A stretch of 64,000 nucleotides of DNA from contig NW_003546258.1 in the NCBI RefSeq assembly GCF_000090795.2, forward strand, positions 439,769-503,768, read 5' to 3'. This DNA is from Amphimedon queenslandica (Eukaryota; Porifera; Demospongiae; Haplosclerida; Niphatidae). The position numbers were made by a program, and so were the translations under genes. This document shows, piece by piece, positions 49,148 through 61,092 of the stretch. The notes below the pieces were generated by a model, which searched no databases, had not been told where the DNA came from, and saw only the letters and a list, made by a program, of their open reading frames with translations. How positions within the stretch are numbered: the first letter of the stretch is position 1; every line of letters starts with the position of its first letter.

Positions 49148-51038
49148 TTATGTCACTTCAAACTCCATGAAACTGTCAAACAGTCTCTTCCAATTAACAA
49201 TGTCGGTAGTAGCAATAATGAAATAAACATTGAGTTTCTGTTCCATGAAACGTAAAGTATTCACCTCAGAATAAGTAACCCCACCCACAAAGTATACCAA
49301 TATGACACGCCTCCTGCCCTGCTCATTACGAACACTCTTAAACTGATGGTGAGTGAAACTAGATCCTTCCCAATTCTTAACGACCCCCTCAATGTGGCTC
49401 CACCCACCAGTGGATACTACACTGCCAATTGCAGATACACTCAATGGTATGTAGGCTCCTCCAAACACATACGAAGCATCAGTTGGTTCTTTGAGATTAA
49501 AGTCCTCTGGTTTCTTGGGAACTAGTTTCAAAAGTCGCTGTAGTTGAAAGAAAGGCGCCATGTCATCTTTTAGAAGACTCTTGGAACTGATTATATCGTC
49601 TTTTGCTTTAGATTTAAGGAGACCAACCTGCTGCAGGTGGTAGAATGTAACAAGATGCTTGTGGCCATAGCTATGAAGAAAGCTACTCTTAAACGGATGG
49701 AAGTATTTCTCTTTGATCCCGTCAGCAGTGACAGAAGCGAGACAGAGCAGCTGTAGTGATGAGTAGATATTACTCTGTCCCTCAATGCTCTCCTCAATAT
49801 GATCGTATGCTGTTACTTTATTAGAGCCTTCTAAGAGTGTCCATTCTGTCGACAACTGTCGCTGGAAATCTCCTTCCTTCTTTTTACGAATTATATTCTC
49901 ACTTGCTTTGAGATGCGTGGATAGCGAGTCGTGCTTCGTTCTCAGTTGTGGCAAATTCTTCACAAACTCTTTCATCTCTTGTATAGTTTTGTTCTTGTCT
50001 CTTCCGTGACTGTAATCTCTCTGGAGCTCTTTCGAGACAGTAACCAGTACTTCACTAACACCAGAGAAATGCATTGAGCGAATTAAACTAAATACCGGAT
50101 CATTCTCGTTCAATAAAACCTTAACGGGCACACCCTTACCGCTAGCCTCCTTACTAAACTCAACAAAACCTGACTGTATCCCAAAAACATCATCAAGCAT
50201 TCCCTCGTATGTTAATTGCGAGCATAACGGTGTGATCCAGTCGCACGAACGGTCGAATAAAATGACTTCGGAAACACCCAAACCTTTCTGCGGATGTTGG
50301 AACTCTGTCAATCCTTTAATCTTTTTCATGCGAATGAACATATCCATCACTTTCTTGGAGAAGTTTCCCTTGCCATGGAGTGTGGGTATCGTACCAAACT
50401 TTTCTTCAAGATCAATGAGCGAGCTAGCAACCAGGTGTAATATCGAGTAATTCCCCTCCAAAAGAAGCGCTCTTGCTGTCTTTGGGTGCTCAAGAGAAAG
50501 GAGATGATCGTCAAGTGGTATGAGGTTAAGATTCCAACTGTACCTCTTAACATACCCTATTACTCCTTCTCTCTCCAGGATATACTCGCAGAGGGCGAGT
50601 ACACGTGGTATGAATAGGATATGGTACATTCTCTGCTCCTTTTCATTGAGGTCGGACTTAATGTGATTAACAATGTGTTGCATTGGGGCTATCTCGGGTC
50701 TAGTCAGATAGTAACGTAGTGGGCCGCCTGTCTTCATTATTGGCTCAAGTAGATAAATGTGTTCTACCTCAAGACTACAAAAATAAGAATATTAATGAGA
50801 GAGAACTCTAAATGGCTGCTACAATACAATACCTTCTCAGTGTCTTCATTGGTGCTACATGCTCCAGGAGTGTCATTAGCTCTTTTGACTGAATAACGAG
50901 GTCTTTTGGGCCGGGAGGACTTGAAGTAAAGAAATTTTGAAACTCTTTTCTCGCCTCATCACAGACTTCGCTAATCCGAGGGACCTGGCTAGCGAAATCT
51001 GCTTCCTCTTTAGCCTCCTCTTCAATATGGGTGGCCAT
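49148..51038 (-). CDS. VPS33A: VPS33A-like Sec1/Munc18 protein
   Basis: Two exons: 51038-50836 (MATHIEEEAKEEADFASQVP...) and about 50774-49148. One exon codes for more than 500 residues, unusual in this intron-rich window, perhaps through intron loss. SM-family blocks are RYYLTRPEIAPMQHIVNHI, HILFIPRVLALCEYILE, LNLIPLDDHLLSLEHP, KFGTIPTLHGKGNFSKKVMD, LFDRSCDWITPLCSQLTYEG, LHSYGHKHLVTFYHLQQVGL, YVFGGAYIPLSV and YFVGGVTYSEVNTLRFMEQK. Wording such as GTIPxxxGKG and QLTYEG.xDxxxGIQ fits VPS33A better than VPS33B. VPS33A is the SNARE-binding subunit of HOPS and CORVET on endosomes and lysosomes. Confidence 0.92.
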
Positions 51039-51269
51039 TTTGAGGTATGCAAAGGCGGGGCTAACACTAGTTAATAACTTCAGTTATTAGATCTAGTGGT
51101 TATGAATTCGATTATTAATGGTTATAAATTCCTGTTAATATGGATGGTCAGCCTTATGCGTTCTCCAGACGTTATCTTGAAGAGCTGGTCCGTGTATTGA
51201 GTAGAAGGTAGAGGGAAAGAGATATACTAGTAGTGCAATTAAAAAATAACCGGGTAATCGCTTCAAATT
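51039..51269. promoter_or_regulatory. Shared head-to-head promoter, VPS33A / MEPCE, with a short uORF
   Basis: 231 bp between divergent start codons. It contains a 23-codon open frame at 51140-51211 (MDGQPYAFSRRYLEELVRVL...). This may be an upstream ORF in the MEPCE leader, or a leader exon, since AAGGTAGAG offers a donor. Confidence 0.45.
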
Positions 51270-53137
51270 ATGGAATCATCAGGTGAAGCAGGTAAAAGAT
51301 TAGCAAGAAAAAGATTATCTTCTGGAGGAAAAGGGAAACTAGCTTCGCCGTTAAAGAAAAGAAGGAATACAAGAACAGGCAACAGTACGTCTGATCCTCT
51401 TAATTTATCCGCTAAAGTAGCCCCGCCTACAAGGGACCCCGCCCAGTTGGAACACACTTTAGGAGATCAACCCAACCCACTCCCAGAGCTGTTGCATCAC
51501 GACCCCCTCAACCTCGAGGGGAAAATTGATAATTTCGATTTGATTGTTTCCGAGTTTAACAAGAAGCCACACCCAGCCGAGAAGCCGAGCTGCTCAAAAT
51601 CGGTTAAAAAAAGAAAAAGGCAACGAAATAGATCACAATCGAGCAATGACCAGTCTCTCCCGACTGCCCCTCCTGTCTCTTATAATGCTCAGCGTGCAAT
51701 ATATCGCTATGGCAACTATACCCAGTACTATGGCTACCGTAACAAAGGGGCAGAGCCTGCTAATGATGGACGAGTGAAGTTATTGCAGGAAGAATGGTTT
51801 CGAGATAAAACAGTCCTTGACATTGGGTGTAATACCGGCTTGTTAACAATAGCTGTTGCTTCTCTCTTCTCCCCTTATAAAATAACTGGGATTGATATCG
51901 ATAAAAAACTTATTAGAATGGCTTGGAAGAATTTGTACAGAGGGAAGGTGTCCATTGTAACACCAGCTGGTCAGCCGTTTCCAAAGTCTTTGACGATGAG
52001 GTACCTTCCACCTGCAAAAGATCTTGTGACATCGTCAAGTGAAGTTATGAGAAACATTGAATTTGTTGAGGTGAGATCATTGTTATTAGAATTTTGTTTG
52101 GGGCTTGCAGAAACTAGTAATTTTGGATGGAATGAAGTTCTAGTAAAATACTAAATTTTTGTCATTTGCTGGTTTTAATTTAGTGAATTTGTGATTATAA
52201 TTATAGTTTGTGATTTATCAATCTATATTACCGTATAGCTGGAAATATTTGCTGGAATTTAATTTTGCTGTTTGCTGTTCATCATAAAAACGCACAATTT
52301 AATTTCGCAAAGCATTATAAGTAATGGATGTATCAACAGTACACGCCTACACCAGTAAAATTAAATTCCACAAACATTAAAAATAGCTATATGGGTACAA
52401 AATCGCAAAATATAATTCCCGCAAACTTTTCCAGCTATACGGTATTTTATTATGCAACCTTTTTTAGGGTAATTACGTACCAAGCAGCGATGAAGAAATA
52501 TCTTCATTATCGCCAGTGTATGATGTCATAATGTGCATGAGTGTCACTAAATGGATTCATCTCAATTGGGGTGATGATGGAATAAAGAGATTGTTTAAAA
52601 AGATATATCAAGAGCTGAAACCAAACGGAATCTTAATACTGGAACCGCAACCTTGGTCCTCTTATGCCAAGAGAAAGAAGCTAACAGTAAGCAGAATAAG
52701 TAATAATTAATATAATAATAATATGATTATATTTATTTTTGTTTGTAGGAGGGTATTTTTAATAATTACAAGACAATAGAGTTATTTCCAAGTCAGTTCA
52801 CTTCTTATCTAATGTCGCCAGAGGTAGGATTCACTTCACATACTTATCTTGGAAAATCCGACAATAACAGCTCAGGTAACATAAAAATTTTTAGAGTAAA
52901 AATTTTCAGATAGAGAGTATTACACTACCCATTCACCTACTGTATTATACATAAATACTTCTGTACAATCATGTTTCATGTTTCATTACAGGTTTTCAAC
53001 GATGCATACATGTTTATAAGAAGTCGTCATGTGATCTTTTGCCTCAAGCCACACCCACTGATGCCAACGATTGCAAGGCCACACTCACTAAAGAGACCAC
53101 ACCCATTAAAGGGACCACACCCACCAACATCGTATGA
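51270..53137 (+). CDS. MEPCE: 7SK snRNA 5' methylphosphate capping enzyme (Bin3 family)
   Basis: Four exons: 51270-52070, 52468-52686, 52749-52875 and 52992-53137, 430 residues. A basic disordered N-terminus (RLARKRLSSGGKGKLASPLK, KKRKRQRNRSQSS) precedes the Bin3 domain, which starts YGNYTQYYGYRN. SAM motif I is VLDIGCNTGLLTIAVA and motif II GIDIDKKLIRMA. The Bin3 signature is MSVTKWIHLNWGDDGIKRLF followed by LILEPQPWSSYAKRK. The C-terminus GFQRCIHVYKK matches human GFQRPVYLFHK, then a lineage-specific tail. It monomethylates the gamma-phosphate of 7SK RNA and stabilises the 7SK snRNP that sequesters P-TEFb. Shorter than the 689-residue human protein because of a shorter N-terminus. A family-1 MITE lies in intron 1. 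Confidence 0.94.
52229..52444. mobile_element. MITE, family 1, in MEPCE intron 1
   Basis: 216 bp from TACCGTATAGCTGGAAA to TTTCCAGCTATACGGTA, with 17-bp near-perfect inverted ends and inverted subterminal AATTTAATTTTGC-like arms. It is only 23 bp before the exon-2 acceptor. Confidence 0.85.
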
Positions 53138-53190
53138 TAATAATTATTATTATGGTAGCAATTCAATCAACACATTCAAAAATAAATAAG

Positions 53191-55072
53191 TTAAAGTCCT
53201 TTATTAAAATACACTTTTTGGAGGTGAGGCTGTGTCTTCTGTAACCTTTCAAGTAGTTCTGGCTCTAGTTTAGAGACACTAATAGAACTGAAGGAAAGAG
53301 AGAGAGAGGGAGGGAGGGAAGGAGAAAGGGAGAAGTACATTACATTGTTCAGTGTATAGTCCCTCCTAACCTTTTCTGTGGAAATATTGCACAGCACAGT
53401 GGAGTAGCAAACACCAAGCTGTAATAATAATTAACAAATAAAACAAACTAATATTAATACATGGACATTATCTACCTCATTCCAACCAGCATCACTTGGA
53501 GTGGACCCGCTGCCCATGGCACCCTCTATTCATCAATTAATTGATTAAGTAGTTAATGAATATAATAATGAAATTAATGGGTTTGTTTTGAACTAACTTT
53601 GAGGTAACCTTTCTTTTCAATTGAATTCATAATGATAGCAGGTACGACTGCATAGAAATAATACCATCAATATTGACATGAATTAATATTATTCTAAATA
53701 ATGCACTCACTCATTCCTGGCATTGCCATCACTATCCTTGAGAAACAAACCTGAGCAATTGCTTTCTTAGCTGCATTCTATTAATAAATAAATAAATAAA
53801 ATAAAAAATAATAATAATATTCAATTCAACACATACTTTAGATACTCCAACCTTGTTATCGTCAGAATCAACAATAGGTATTCCATTATTAATTTCTCTA
53901 AAATATCAAAATCATTTAATTATTGATAGTGTTTGGTCATTATACCTTTGTCTCATGAGAGGGATATTCACACAATTAGCAGCTGCAACTGCCGCAAAAG
54001 GAACAAACCGACCAATAAGAGGAGGGAGATTCTGTAAACAACAAACAATAAATAAAAACAAACAATATTACTGCTAGTCGTTACTTTTGCCAGTACATTC
54101 AAACCAATGGCTGTAGCTGTAGCACAGGTAGTTGCAGCAATGTATGGCTGAATGACTTGTCTAATAATAATAATATTAATAATGAAAATAATTATAGTTA
54201 ATAAATAATCTAATGATAATTATTATACTTTGGTGTTAATGGTTCATCTCCGCTCCTGTTGGTATAATTAACTATAGCATTGAAGGACTGATTGGTCCAC
54301 TGCCAGAAAAACACAGCTGCTGGATGTCTAATAAAAAATAACAATAACAACTATTTTGCTATGCTATTAGAATATGTGCAAAATTTTTTTATATAGATCT
54401 ATTACTTGTAAAATGTCATCATTAGCCCTGTGATGGTCATATTACAGGGAACTTGTGCTGACATTCTTCCCAATATGAACATCTTTTCTCCAGTGTCGGG
54501 ATGATAGGCCGAATCATAGAGAGTCTTTGCATTCCAAAGCTCATCCTCTGTGATGCCTGCTGGAGCTATACCTTCCCTGTGTGATAGAAGAACAGGTAAT
54601 GTTTAGACTGGGACATGAACAATGTGTCATTATTTTAATTATTTATCAATTTTTATTTGTATTATTATTATAGAGGTACAGTCAAATCTGCTATTGTGGA
54701 CACTCTAAAATAATAAAATAAGGACACCTCTATAATGAGGACAGGTAGTATCAGTTCCAATACATTATAAATGTGTATTAATGAACCTCTGAAATAAGGA
54801 CAGGTTCATAATTAAGACAGTATTATTGGGTCCCAAGGTGTCCAGAATAGACAGGCTTGACTGTAATATTGTTAGAACAAACAGGATTACTTGTATTGTT
54901 TAACAGTCAGTGCAGCCTCTTCAAGCTGTTTAGTTGTAGCCAGTAGGTTCCTTGGGTCAGTGACTTGAAAGAAATGTTTAGCTCTTCCAGAGAATACAGT
55001 TTGATCATATCTAGGCCGTGACAGATCAACGTCTATCTTAGAATATTGGGTTTCTTTCTCCTCCTTAGACAT
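53191..55072 (-). CDS. SFXN: Sideroflexin (SFXN1/3-like mitochondrial serine transporter)
   Basis: About nine exons from ATG 55072 ([20 protein letters not shown], then [20 protein letters not shown]) to TAA 53191. Family landmarks are [107 protein letters not shown] and the C-terminal [12 protein letters not shown], the invariant end of SFXN1/2/3. Sideroflexins are inner-membrane proteins; SFXN1 and SFXN3 import serine for one-carbon metabolism (known). The stop lies only 53 bp from the MEPCE stop on the other strand. Confidence 0.94.
54677..54865. mobile_element. Mariner-like MITE (TACAGTCAAATCTG ends)
   Basis: 189 bp in SFXN intron 1 with ends TACAGTCAAATCTG and CAGGCTTGACTGTA, inverted with two mismatches and flanked by TA. 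The interior has internal repeats of GAGGTGTCC / GGACACCTC. TACAGTCAAACCTG ends are known from Tc1/mariner-type elements in many animals. Confidence 0.7.
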
Positions 55073-55197
55073 TGCAAAACCAGTTTAACCACCAAGACAG
55101 AGAGTGAGGAAGATTTTGGGAACAACAAGAAGGAGGGGCTAGTTTTTGTGCGTGGGCGTTGAAGTTTCCACGCCCAAAGACCAAAAGGCTGCAATTT
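55073..55197. promoter_or_regulatory. Shared head-to-head promoter, SFXN / FANK1
   Basis: 125 bp between divergent start codons. It includes the inverted pair GGGCGTTGAAG / CTTTTGG..CCACGCCC and TGGGCG boxes. Confidence 0.5.
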
Positions 55198-58153
55198 ATG
55201 GCAGGAGCAAGTGCATTTATAATTATTTTTTATCTATTTATTTATTTTATTTTATTTTATTTATTTATTAGGAGTGCCTGATCCACCAATTGTTGGTAAA
55301 GTAACCTCTCATTCCATAGCCCTGTATTGGAAGGAGGCAGACCACGCCCACACCTACCTGATTCAAGAGAGAGACAAAACTAGTTTGGGCAGTTTTGTGA
55401 CAGTATATGAGTAAGAGCTTATATACCGTACACCTGGTAATTTTAGAGGAGCAAAATTTTAGTAAATTATTAGTGATTGGTTGGTTCCAATTTGGCGCAT
55501 TTGTGGCTGTCTTAAAATGGCTTTGTTTATTGGGCCGCAAAGCGCTATCTTTAAATTTGCTCTCCTAAGTTACCAGCTGTAGTGTATATGATTTTAATAT
55601 TATTTTATTTTTTTAGAGGAGCAGAAAGTCACTGTCTATGCACTGGATTGAAACCAGGGAGTGAATACCATTACAGATTAAAAATAGTTAATAATAATAA
55701 TAATAATAGTAATTCACCTGATTCAGACTGGAGTCAAGCTATTACAGTTTCAACCACACGTATGAATAATTAATTAATGAAATGTTTAATTAATTAATTA
55801 ATTATTGTTTATTAATTAATTAATAGGTCAAACAATGTCTTGTGACAATCTTCATAAAGCAATAACTGCTGATGATGTGAATTCAATCAAGGTTATACTG
55901 GAGTCCGAGTTAGTCTAATTAATGATGACAATTAATGAATAATTAATTAATAGTCCTCAGTTTATTGATATACCAGATATAAATGGACTCTCTCCTCTAA
56001 TGGCTGCAGCTAAGAAAGGAAGAGTTAGGTATTATTATATTTATTTATTAATTGTATATATATATATATATTTAAAAATAGAATAGTTGAACTGTTGTTA
56101 AGTTTTGGAGCTGATGTTGAGTATTGTAACACAGCTGGTAAGACCAGTTTGATGGAGGCAAGTTACCATGGACACAATGAATGCATCAGACTGCTACACA
56201 GTGCAGGAGCTTTGTGGTCACAGTGTGACCTTTCGGGTAATGAATGAATTGATAAAATTAATAATTGATTTTGAATCAAAATTGAATTTATTGCAAAATA
56301 CCCAAGGCTATTATAGCCCATGGTTTTTTCTAAAAAATGGCTCCGAAATCATCCCAAATTTTTATTGCATTTTCTGATACACATTGATGTCCTTATGATC
56401 TGTAGCAAGTTTGAGCTGATTCCGACTTCAATTTTTCAACTTAGGTCCATTTTGAGAAAATGTCAAAATTCTCAAAAATACCCAAGGCTATAGCCCATGG
56501 TTTTTTCCAAAAAATGGCTCCGAAATCATCCCAAATTTTTATGACATTTTCTGATACATATCAGTGTCCTTATGATATGTAGCAAGTTTAAGCTGATTCC
56601 GACTTCAATTTTTCAAGTTATGGCCATTTTAAGAAAACTCCAAAATTCTGAAAAATACCCAAGACTATAGCCCATCGTTTTTTCCAAAAAATGGCTCCGA
56701 AATCATCCCAAATTTTTATTGCATTTTCTGATACATATTGATGTCCTTATGCTGTGTAGAAAGTTTGAGCTGATTCTGACTATAATTTTTCAAGTTACAG
56801 CCATTTTAAGAAAGCGCCAAAATTCTGAAAAGTACCCAAGGCTATAGCCCATGGATTTTTTCAAAAAATTGCTCCGAAATCACTCCAAATTTTTATTGCA
56901 ATTTCTGATACATATTGATGTCCTTATGATCTGTAGCAAGTTTGAGCTGATTCCAACTTCAATTTTTCAACTTACGTCCATTTTGAGAAAACTCCAAAAT
57001 TCTGAAAAATACCCAAGGCTATAGCCCATGGTTTTTTTCCAAAAAATGGCTCCGAAATCATCCCAAATTTTTATTGCATTTTCTGATACATATTGATGTC
57101 CTTATGATCTGTAGCAAGTTTGAGCTGATTCCGACTTCAATTTTTCAAGTTGTGAGCATTTTTTATTGAGTTTTATCCTCACTATAGGCATGTCAGTGTT
57201 ACATTGGGCAGTTGATGGTGAACAAGCTGAAACTGTTGAATATTTAATTAACGAAGGAATACCAGTAATTATTTTTATTAATTATAATGACTATTATTAG
57301 TTGATAATCATGATAGGTTGATGTTGTATTTGACTCTACTGTATCTGAATGGACTCCGCTGTTGCGTCTTAGTAAGTCTCTGTACTTTTAGCCCATGGTC
57401 TTTGGCCCAATTTTTCAACAACTTTAAAATTTGATAAAAAATCCAATTTTGATTGAAATTGGTTTTTCTATGCAACATAAGTACATGTATATACATCAAT
57501 AAAATTCATAAAAATGGAGGAGCCTCTTCTTTTCATTTTTTGCAAAATTTAGTCACTGACCCTGTACTATACTGTACAGGGACTTTGGCCTCATTTTGCA
57601 GCAACTTGAATAATTTGTAAAAAATCCAATTTTGATCGGAATCAGCTCAAACTCTTTATGCACCATAAGTACATGTATATGCATCAGAAAATATAATAAT
57701 ACATGTAACATCATAGGTGCCACTAATGGTAATACTGCCATTGCTAATATACTGATATCAAATGGAGCTGACGTGAACAGGAGGGACAAAGAAGGACAGA
57801 CACCTTTAATGGTGGGTAATGGGTACCAAATTACTGATAGTCATTATTGCTTTTTTTATATCAACAATATTTTCTATGTTATTAATTTTTTTACATTTTT
57901 ACTGCTCCAGTTTGCGTGTCTTGGTGGTCATAAGGATCTAGTCCATTTATTGTTAAAGTACAACTGCTGCACTACCATTAAGAGCAAACACGATAAAACT
58001 GCCATTGACTTTGCAGCTCTATTTGGAAGAGAGGCAAGACATATTATTTGGATACTCTCAGTATACTCTTGCATACTCTAGGATATTATTGATATGATTA
58101 AAAGTGTCACAAGACGTGGAAGTATAGAAGAAAAACGACAACAACAACAATAA
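55198..58153 (+). CDS. FANK1: Fibronectin type III and ankyrin repeat protein 1
   Basis: A 13-bp first exon (MAGA, 55198-55210, donor GCAA|gtgcat) joins to VPDPPIVGKVTSHSIALYWK. One FN3 domain (YLIQERDKTSLGSF ... CTGLKPGSEYHYRLKIVN) includes an asparagine run coded by (AAT)n. About six ankyrin repeats follow: NGLSPLMAAAKKGRV, RIVELLLSFGADVEYCNTAG, KTSLMEASYHGHNECIRLLH, SVLHWAVDGEQAETVEYLIN, NGNTAIANILISNGADVNRR and QTPLMFACLGGHKDLVHLLL. It ends RRGSIEEKRQQQQ. The FN3 plus ankyrin layout and 340-350 residues match FANK1, a testis/cilium-associated protein in vertebrates. Two introns contain repeat arrays. Confidence 0.9.
55424..55586. mobile_element. Degenerate family-1 MITE in FANK1 intron
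   Basis: Starts TACCGTACACCTGGTAATTTT and ends AAGTTACCAGCTGTAGTGTA, ends inverted but decayed. The inside has TTGGCGCATTTGTGGC as in other copies. Confidence 0.55.
56260..57175. repeat. Tandem array of a ~178-bp unit in FANK1 intron
   Basis: About five direct copies. The phrase AAAATGGCTCCGAAATCA recurs at about 56335, 56513, 56690 and 57045, with a variant near 56868, i.e. every 176-178 bp. Each unit also carries CATTTTCTGATACA, TTTGAGCTGATTC and AATACCCAAGGCTATAGCCC. It is related to family 2 in its interior but is a true head-to-tail array. Confidence 0.85.
57370..57715. mobile_element. Two family-2 MITE copies in FANK1 intron
   Basis: The copies meet at CCCTGTACTATACTGTACAGGG-like sequence (about 57560-57581) and include TTTGATCGGAATCAGCTC and GTACATGTATATGCATCAGA. 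They end a few bases before the splice acceptor of the exon at about 57716. Confidence 0.7.
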
Positions 58154-58324
58154 ACAACAAACATCACTTAGACAACAAAAAGACACTTACAATAATTAAT
58201 ATTTATTATTAATATTACATATAAGAGTATTAATAAGTTTTAACACACACCACATGTACATTAATAACTCTTCCGCCTTTACTTAATTCTCTTTCTCTCT
58301 CTCCTCTTTCACTCTCGAAAGGTT

Positions 58325-60779
58325 TTAAGTTTCTTCATCGTCAGACGAAGAAGAGGAACTAAAAGCTAGTGATGAGAGGAGTAGTTCTTGTACGAACAGG
58401 CTCTTGTTTGTCCTGTCCCTTTCAACTAGTTTCTGTTCAGTGTCACTCAAAATGGTGTCTTGATAACTGTGGAGAGAGAGAGAGAAGAGAAACAAAGAGA
58501 AGGGGGAGAGAAAAGATCAATAATAATCATAGTTTTATGCATATACAGTAACACAGTCAGGGCCGCCGATAGGCTATGTGGGGCCCAGGACAAAAGCTTT
58601 GATGGGGGCCCCCACTAATACAAATTGCCCCCTTATTAATAACAGTGATTAACAGAGAGAGTTAACTTAAGAGTTGTCATGATTCATTAATCTTTTTCTT
58701 GACAAACTATATATACTTTACTACTGACCAGGGGCTTGGGGGCCCGGGGCAAACCCACCTGCCCCTCCCCTATTGGCAGCCCTATAAACACAGTCACTTA
58801 CTTATTTAACAAATATGCTGATTCATCACTCTGTGACCTACTACCACATGCTGAATGGTCATTTCTATTATCGTCTTTAGCCCCGCCCCCTACAGCCACG
58901 CCCCCTGCTCCTCTAGTAAATTCCAACAATTCTCTATGCGATGGGTTGAATAAAGAATGAGTTCCACCAGCACCTCCTACGTATAACAATAAAATATTCT
59001 AATTAATACACATCTAAATGTTTCTAATTAATGCACATCCACCCAAAGACTAATTAATATTCTGAGAGACAGAGGAGGAGGAGGAGGTGATATAATGTCC
59101 TACTCCGTTTTATCTTCTGCTCAGTTTTTAAAAATATAAATAAATAAATAATAAATAATTGTGTGTCGCAGACATGCAAGGATAATAGGCCTGGTCATTT
59201 GGAAAACTATCAAAAACTCCAACAGCTTATTGGTGCATGTATTTATATAATTATTTTGATAGTTAAACATTCATAATTCCATAGATTGTTAAATATTTTC
59301 CCGAAGCTGTTTCAAATGTAAATTTTAGATAAGAAAATACTAAAATGACTTGACCCCTATCCTATCCATAAATTATATTATTATTCTTACTGTTACCACC
59401 TCCTCCTCTTCCTACAAGTATCTTACGATAAACTGGACGACGCAAGGGCGACGCCCTCTCAAAGGTCTGCTGTCTTTCCTGATGCTCCAGCAACTGCTGA
59501 ATGTGAGGAGGGATATCTGAGGGTAGCCGCCTCCCACCACCACCTCCTAATTAATAATAATAATTAATACTATTAATTAATGTTCTCTGACCTAAGTGAG
59601 ATAGTAGCTCCGATAAAGGGTCAACGCTGCCATCTTGTTGCGATACTTGGCTCTCCCTAAAGAACCCATACCTCTCCCCTCCCCCTCTCCTTCGAACCAT
59701 CATCCTCCTCACTCTATTGTGCATCCCTCCCTGATCGTAACACACAGGACGTTAAGGACAACTAACAATTCTTTAAACCATACCCCCACCTCTCATTTAT
59801 TTTAATAGTGTAATAGCAAGGTAAGATTTTGGCAAATTTGGCACTTTTTGAATAGGCCACTTGCCAAACTAAAACCAGCCATTTTAAGCCATTATGCGCA
59901 TGCTCAATGGCACCTGGACACAAATTCACCAAAAACCCTCTAATTACCAAAATTCCTACCCAGCCGTACTGTACATGTACATGTACATGCATATAATGGA
60001 TATGAGGTCAGCATCACGGAGTGTCAGTGAATGGTCTAACATTAAATGTCCCGAGAAATCTCTCGTTTGATGGTTTGGATTACCCCCGGGATAAGCAGCG
60101 CAGACTGGACATATCTCCATGGAAACAAGAATATTAACCACACCCACTAATAAGTGTCCACTTACCACTTCCTGTACGTTAGACGAGTCGGCGTGCTGTC
60201 TAGTCACGTGATCTCTAAATTCGCTGTCACTGAACCCCACCTCCCCACATAAAGGACATGTAAAGGACTGGGGCTGTTCTACACTGTGGCTTTCACCTCC
60301 ATAAAATATATCTACATGCATGGACATAATTAAGTAACACATAGCTTTAATTGAAAAATATTTGTGAGGATGCCTTGCTTGAATAAAAATTATCTATCGC
60401 ATGTGGGATCATAGCAGGATGAAGAATATTAATTAGAACAAGAAACGGTTTTTGATTTTTGACTGACGAAAATATGAAGCCATACTGTATACATTGTAAT
60501 GTGTGTCTGTGTATGTAAGAGGTACGTACCTGCTTCTACTTTAGTTAAAATGACTTGCATTGGATGGTCAGTATTGTGTTGGGAGGTTCCTGTCTCACCT
60601 CCCTCATAGCAATCCTGGCACAAGTCAAAATCGTAGCAAGTTAGACACTTGTATCTCTTCCCAGGGAAGGCACTCTTACCACAGGAGTCACAGCTAATCC
60701 CTAAATACGGTAATACTGATAATGATAGCCTTTTGGATTAGGTGAGGGTACCGCTGTGTTTAGAAGGATGGCGAGACAT
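58325..60779 (-). CDS. KCMF1: KCMF1-type E3 ubiquitin ligase
   Basis: A small first exon (MSRHPSKHSG, start 60779) joins ISCDSCGKSAFPGKRYKCLT, the ZZ zinc finger (CYDFDLCQDCYEGG ... HNTDHPMQVIL). Next come two C2H2-type units: FTCPLCGEVGFSDSEFRDHV..H and ICPVCAAYPGGNPNHQTRDF plus SGHLMLDH. The middle is Arg/Gly-rich (NRVRRMMVRRRGGGERYGFF, DPLSELLSHL). The C-terminus RTNKSLFVQELLLSSLAFSS plus SSSDDEET is the conserved KCMF1 end. KCMF1 works with UBR4 in N-degron/lysosomal and proteasomal turnover. Low-complexity glycine segments (GGGGGRRLPS, GRGGGGN) are coded by G/C-rich runs. Confidence 0.94.
58560..58786. mobile_element. hAT-like MITE inserted beside a KCMF1 splice donor
   Basis: The element has ends GGGCCGCCGATAGG and CCTATTGGCAGCCCT (inverted, few mismatches), is G-rich near both ends (GGGGGCCC, GGGGGCCCGGGG), and is flanked by the direct repeat AACACAGTCA (58550-58559 and 58787-58796). 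The right-hand repeat lies within six bases of the gtaagt donor of the minus-strand exon ending at about 58805. Confidence 0.75.
59808..59973. mobile_element. Degenerate family-1 MITE in KCMF1 intron
   Basis: Has the family core (GCCATTATGCGCATGCTCAATG, GGCACCTGGACACAAATT) between GCAAGGTAAGATTTTGGCAAA and a decayed inverted end at CCTACCCAGCCGTACTGTA. Confidence 0.6.
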
Positions 60780-61092
60780 GTTGAAACTAGTTCAGTAAAT
60801 GGTTTTAAACCTTCTCTGTGGCTTCAGTCTCTAAACCAACGAATCTATTTGGGTATAGAGATCTTCTTGAGAGTATAAACTGTGAGAGAAATGAGAGAGG
60901 AGAAAAGAGAATCACATTTTAAAAAGAGCACTTCTGTCAGCCATTTTACCTTTCACAAATTAAGAATTAATTAGAGCAAGCCACGCCCACCAATTAACTT
61001 CCAATTAACTCCCATGCAAATAATTAAAATGTGACTGGTTAGTGTTAATAATTACTATGCACACACAAGACAATAATTATTTGACATGTAAA

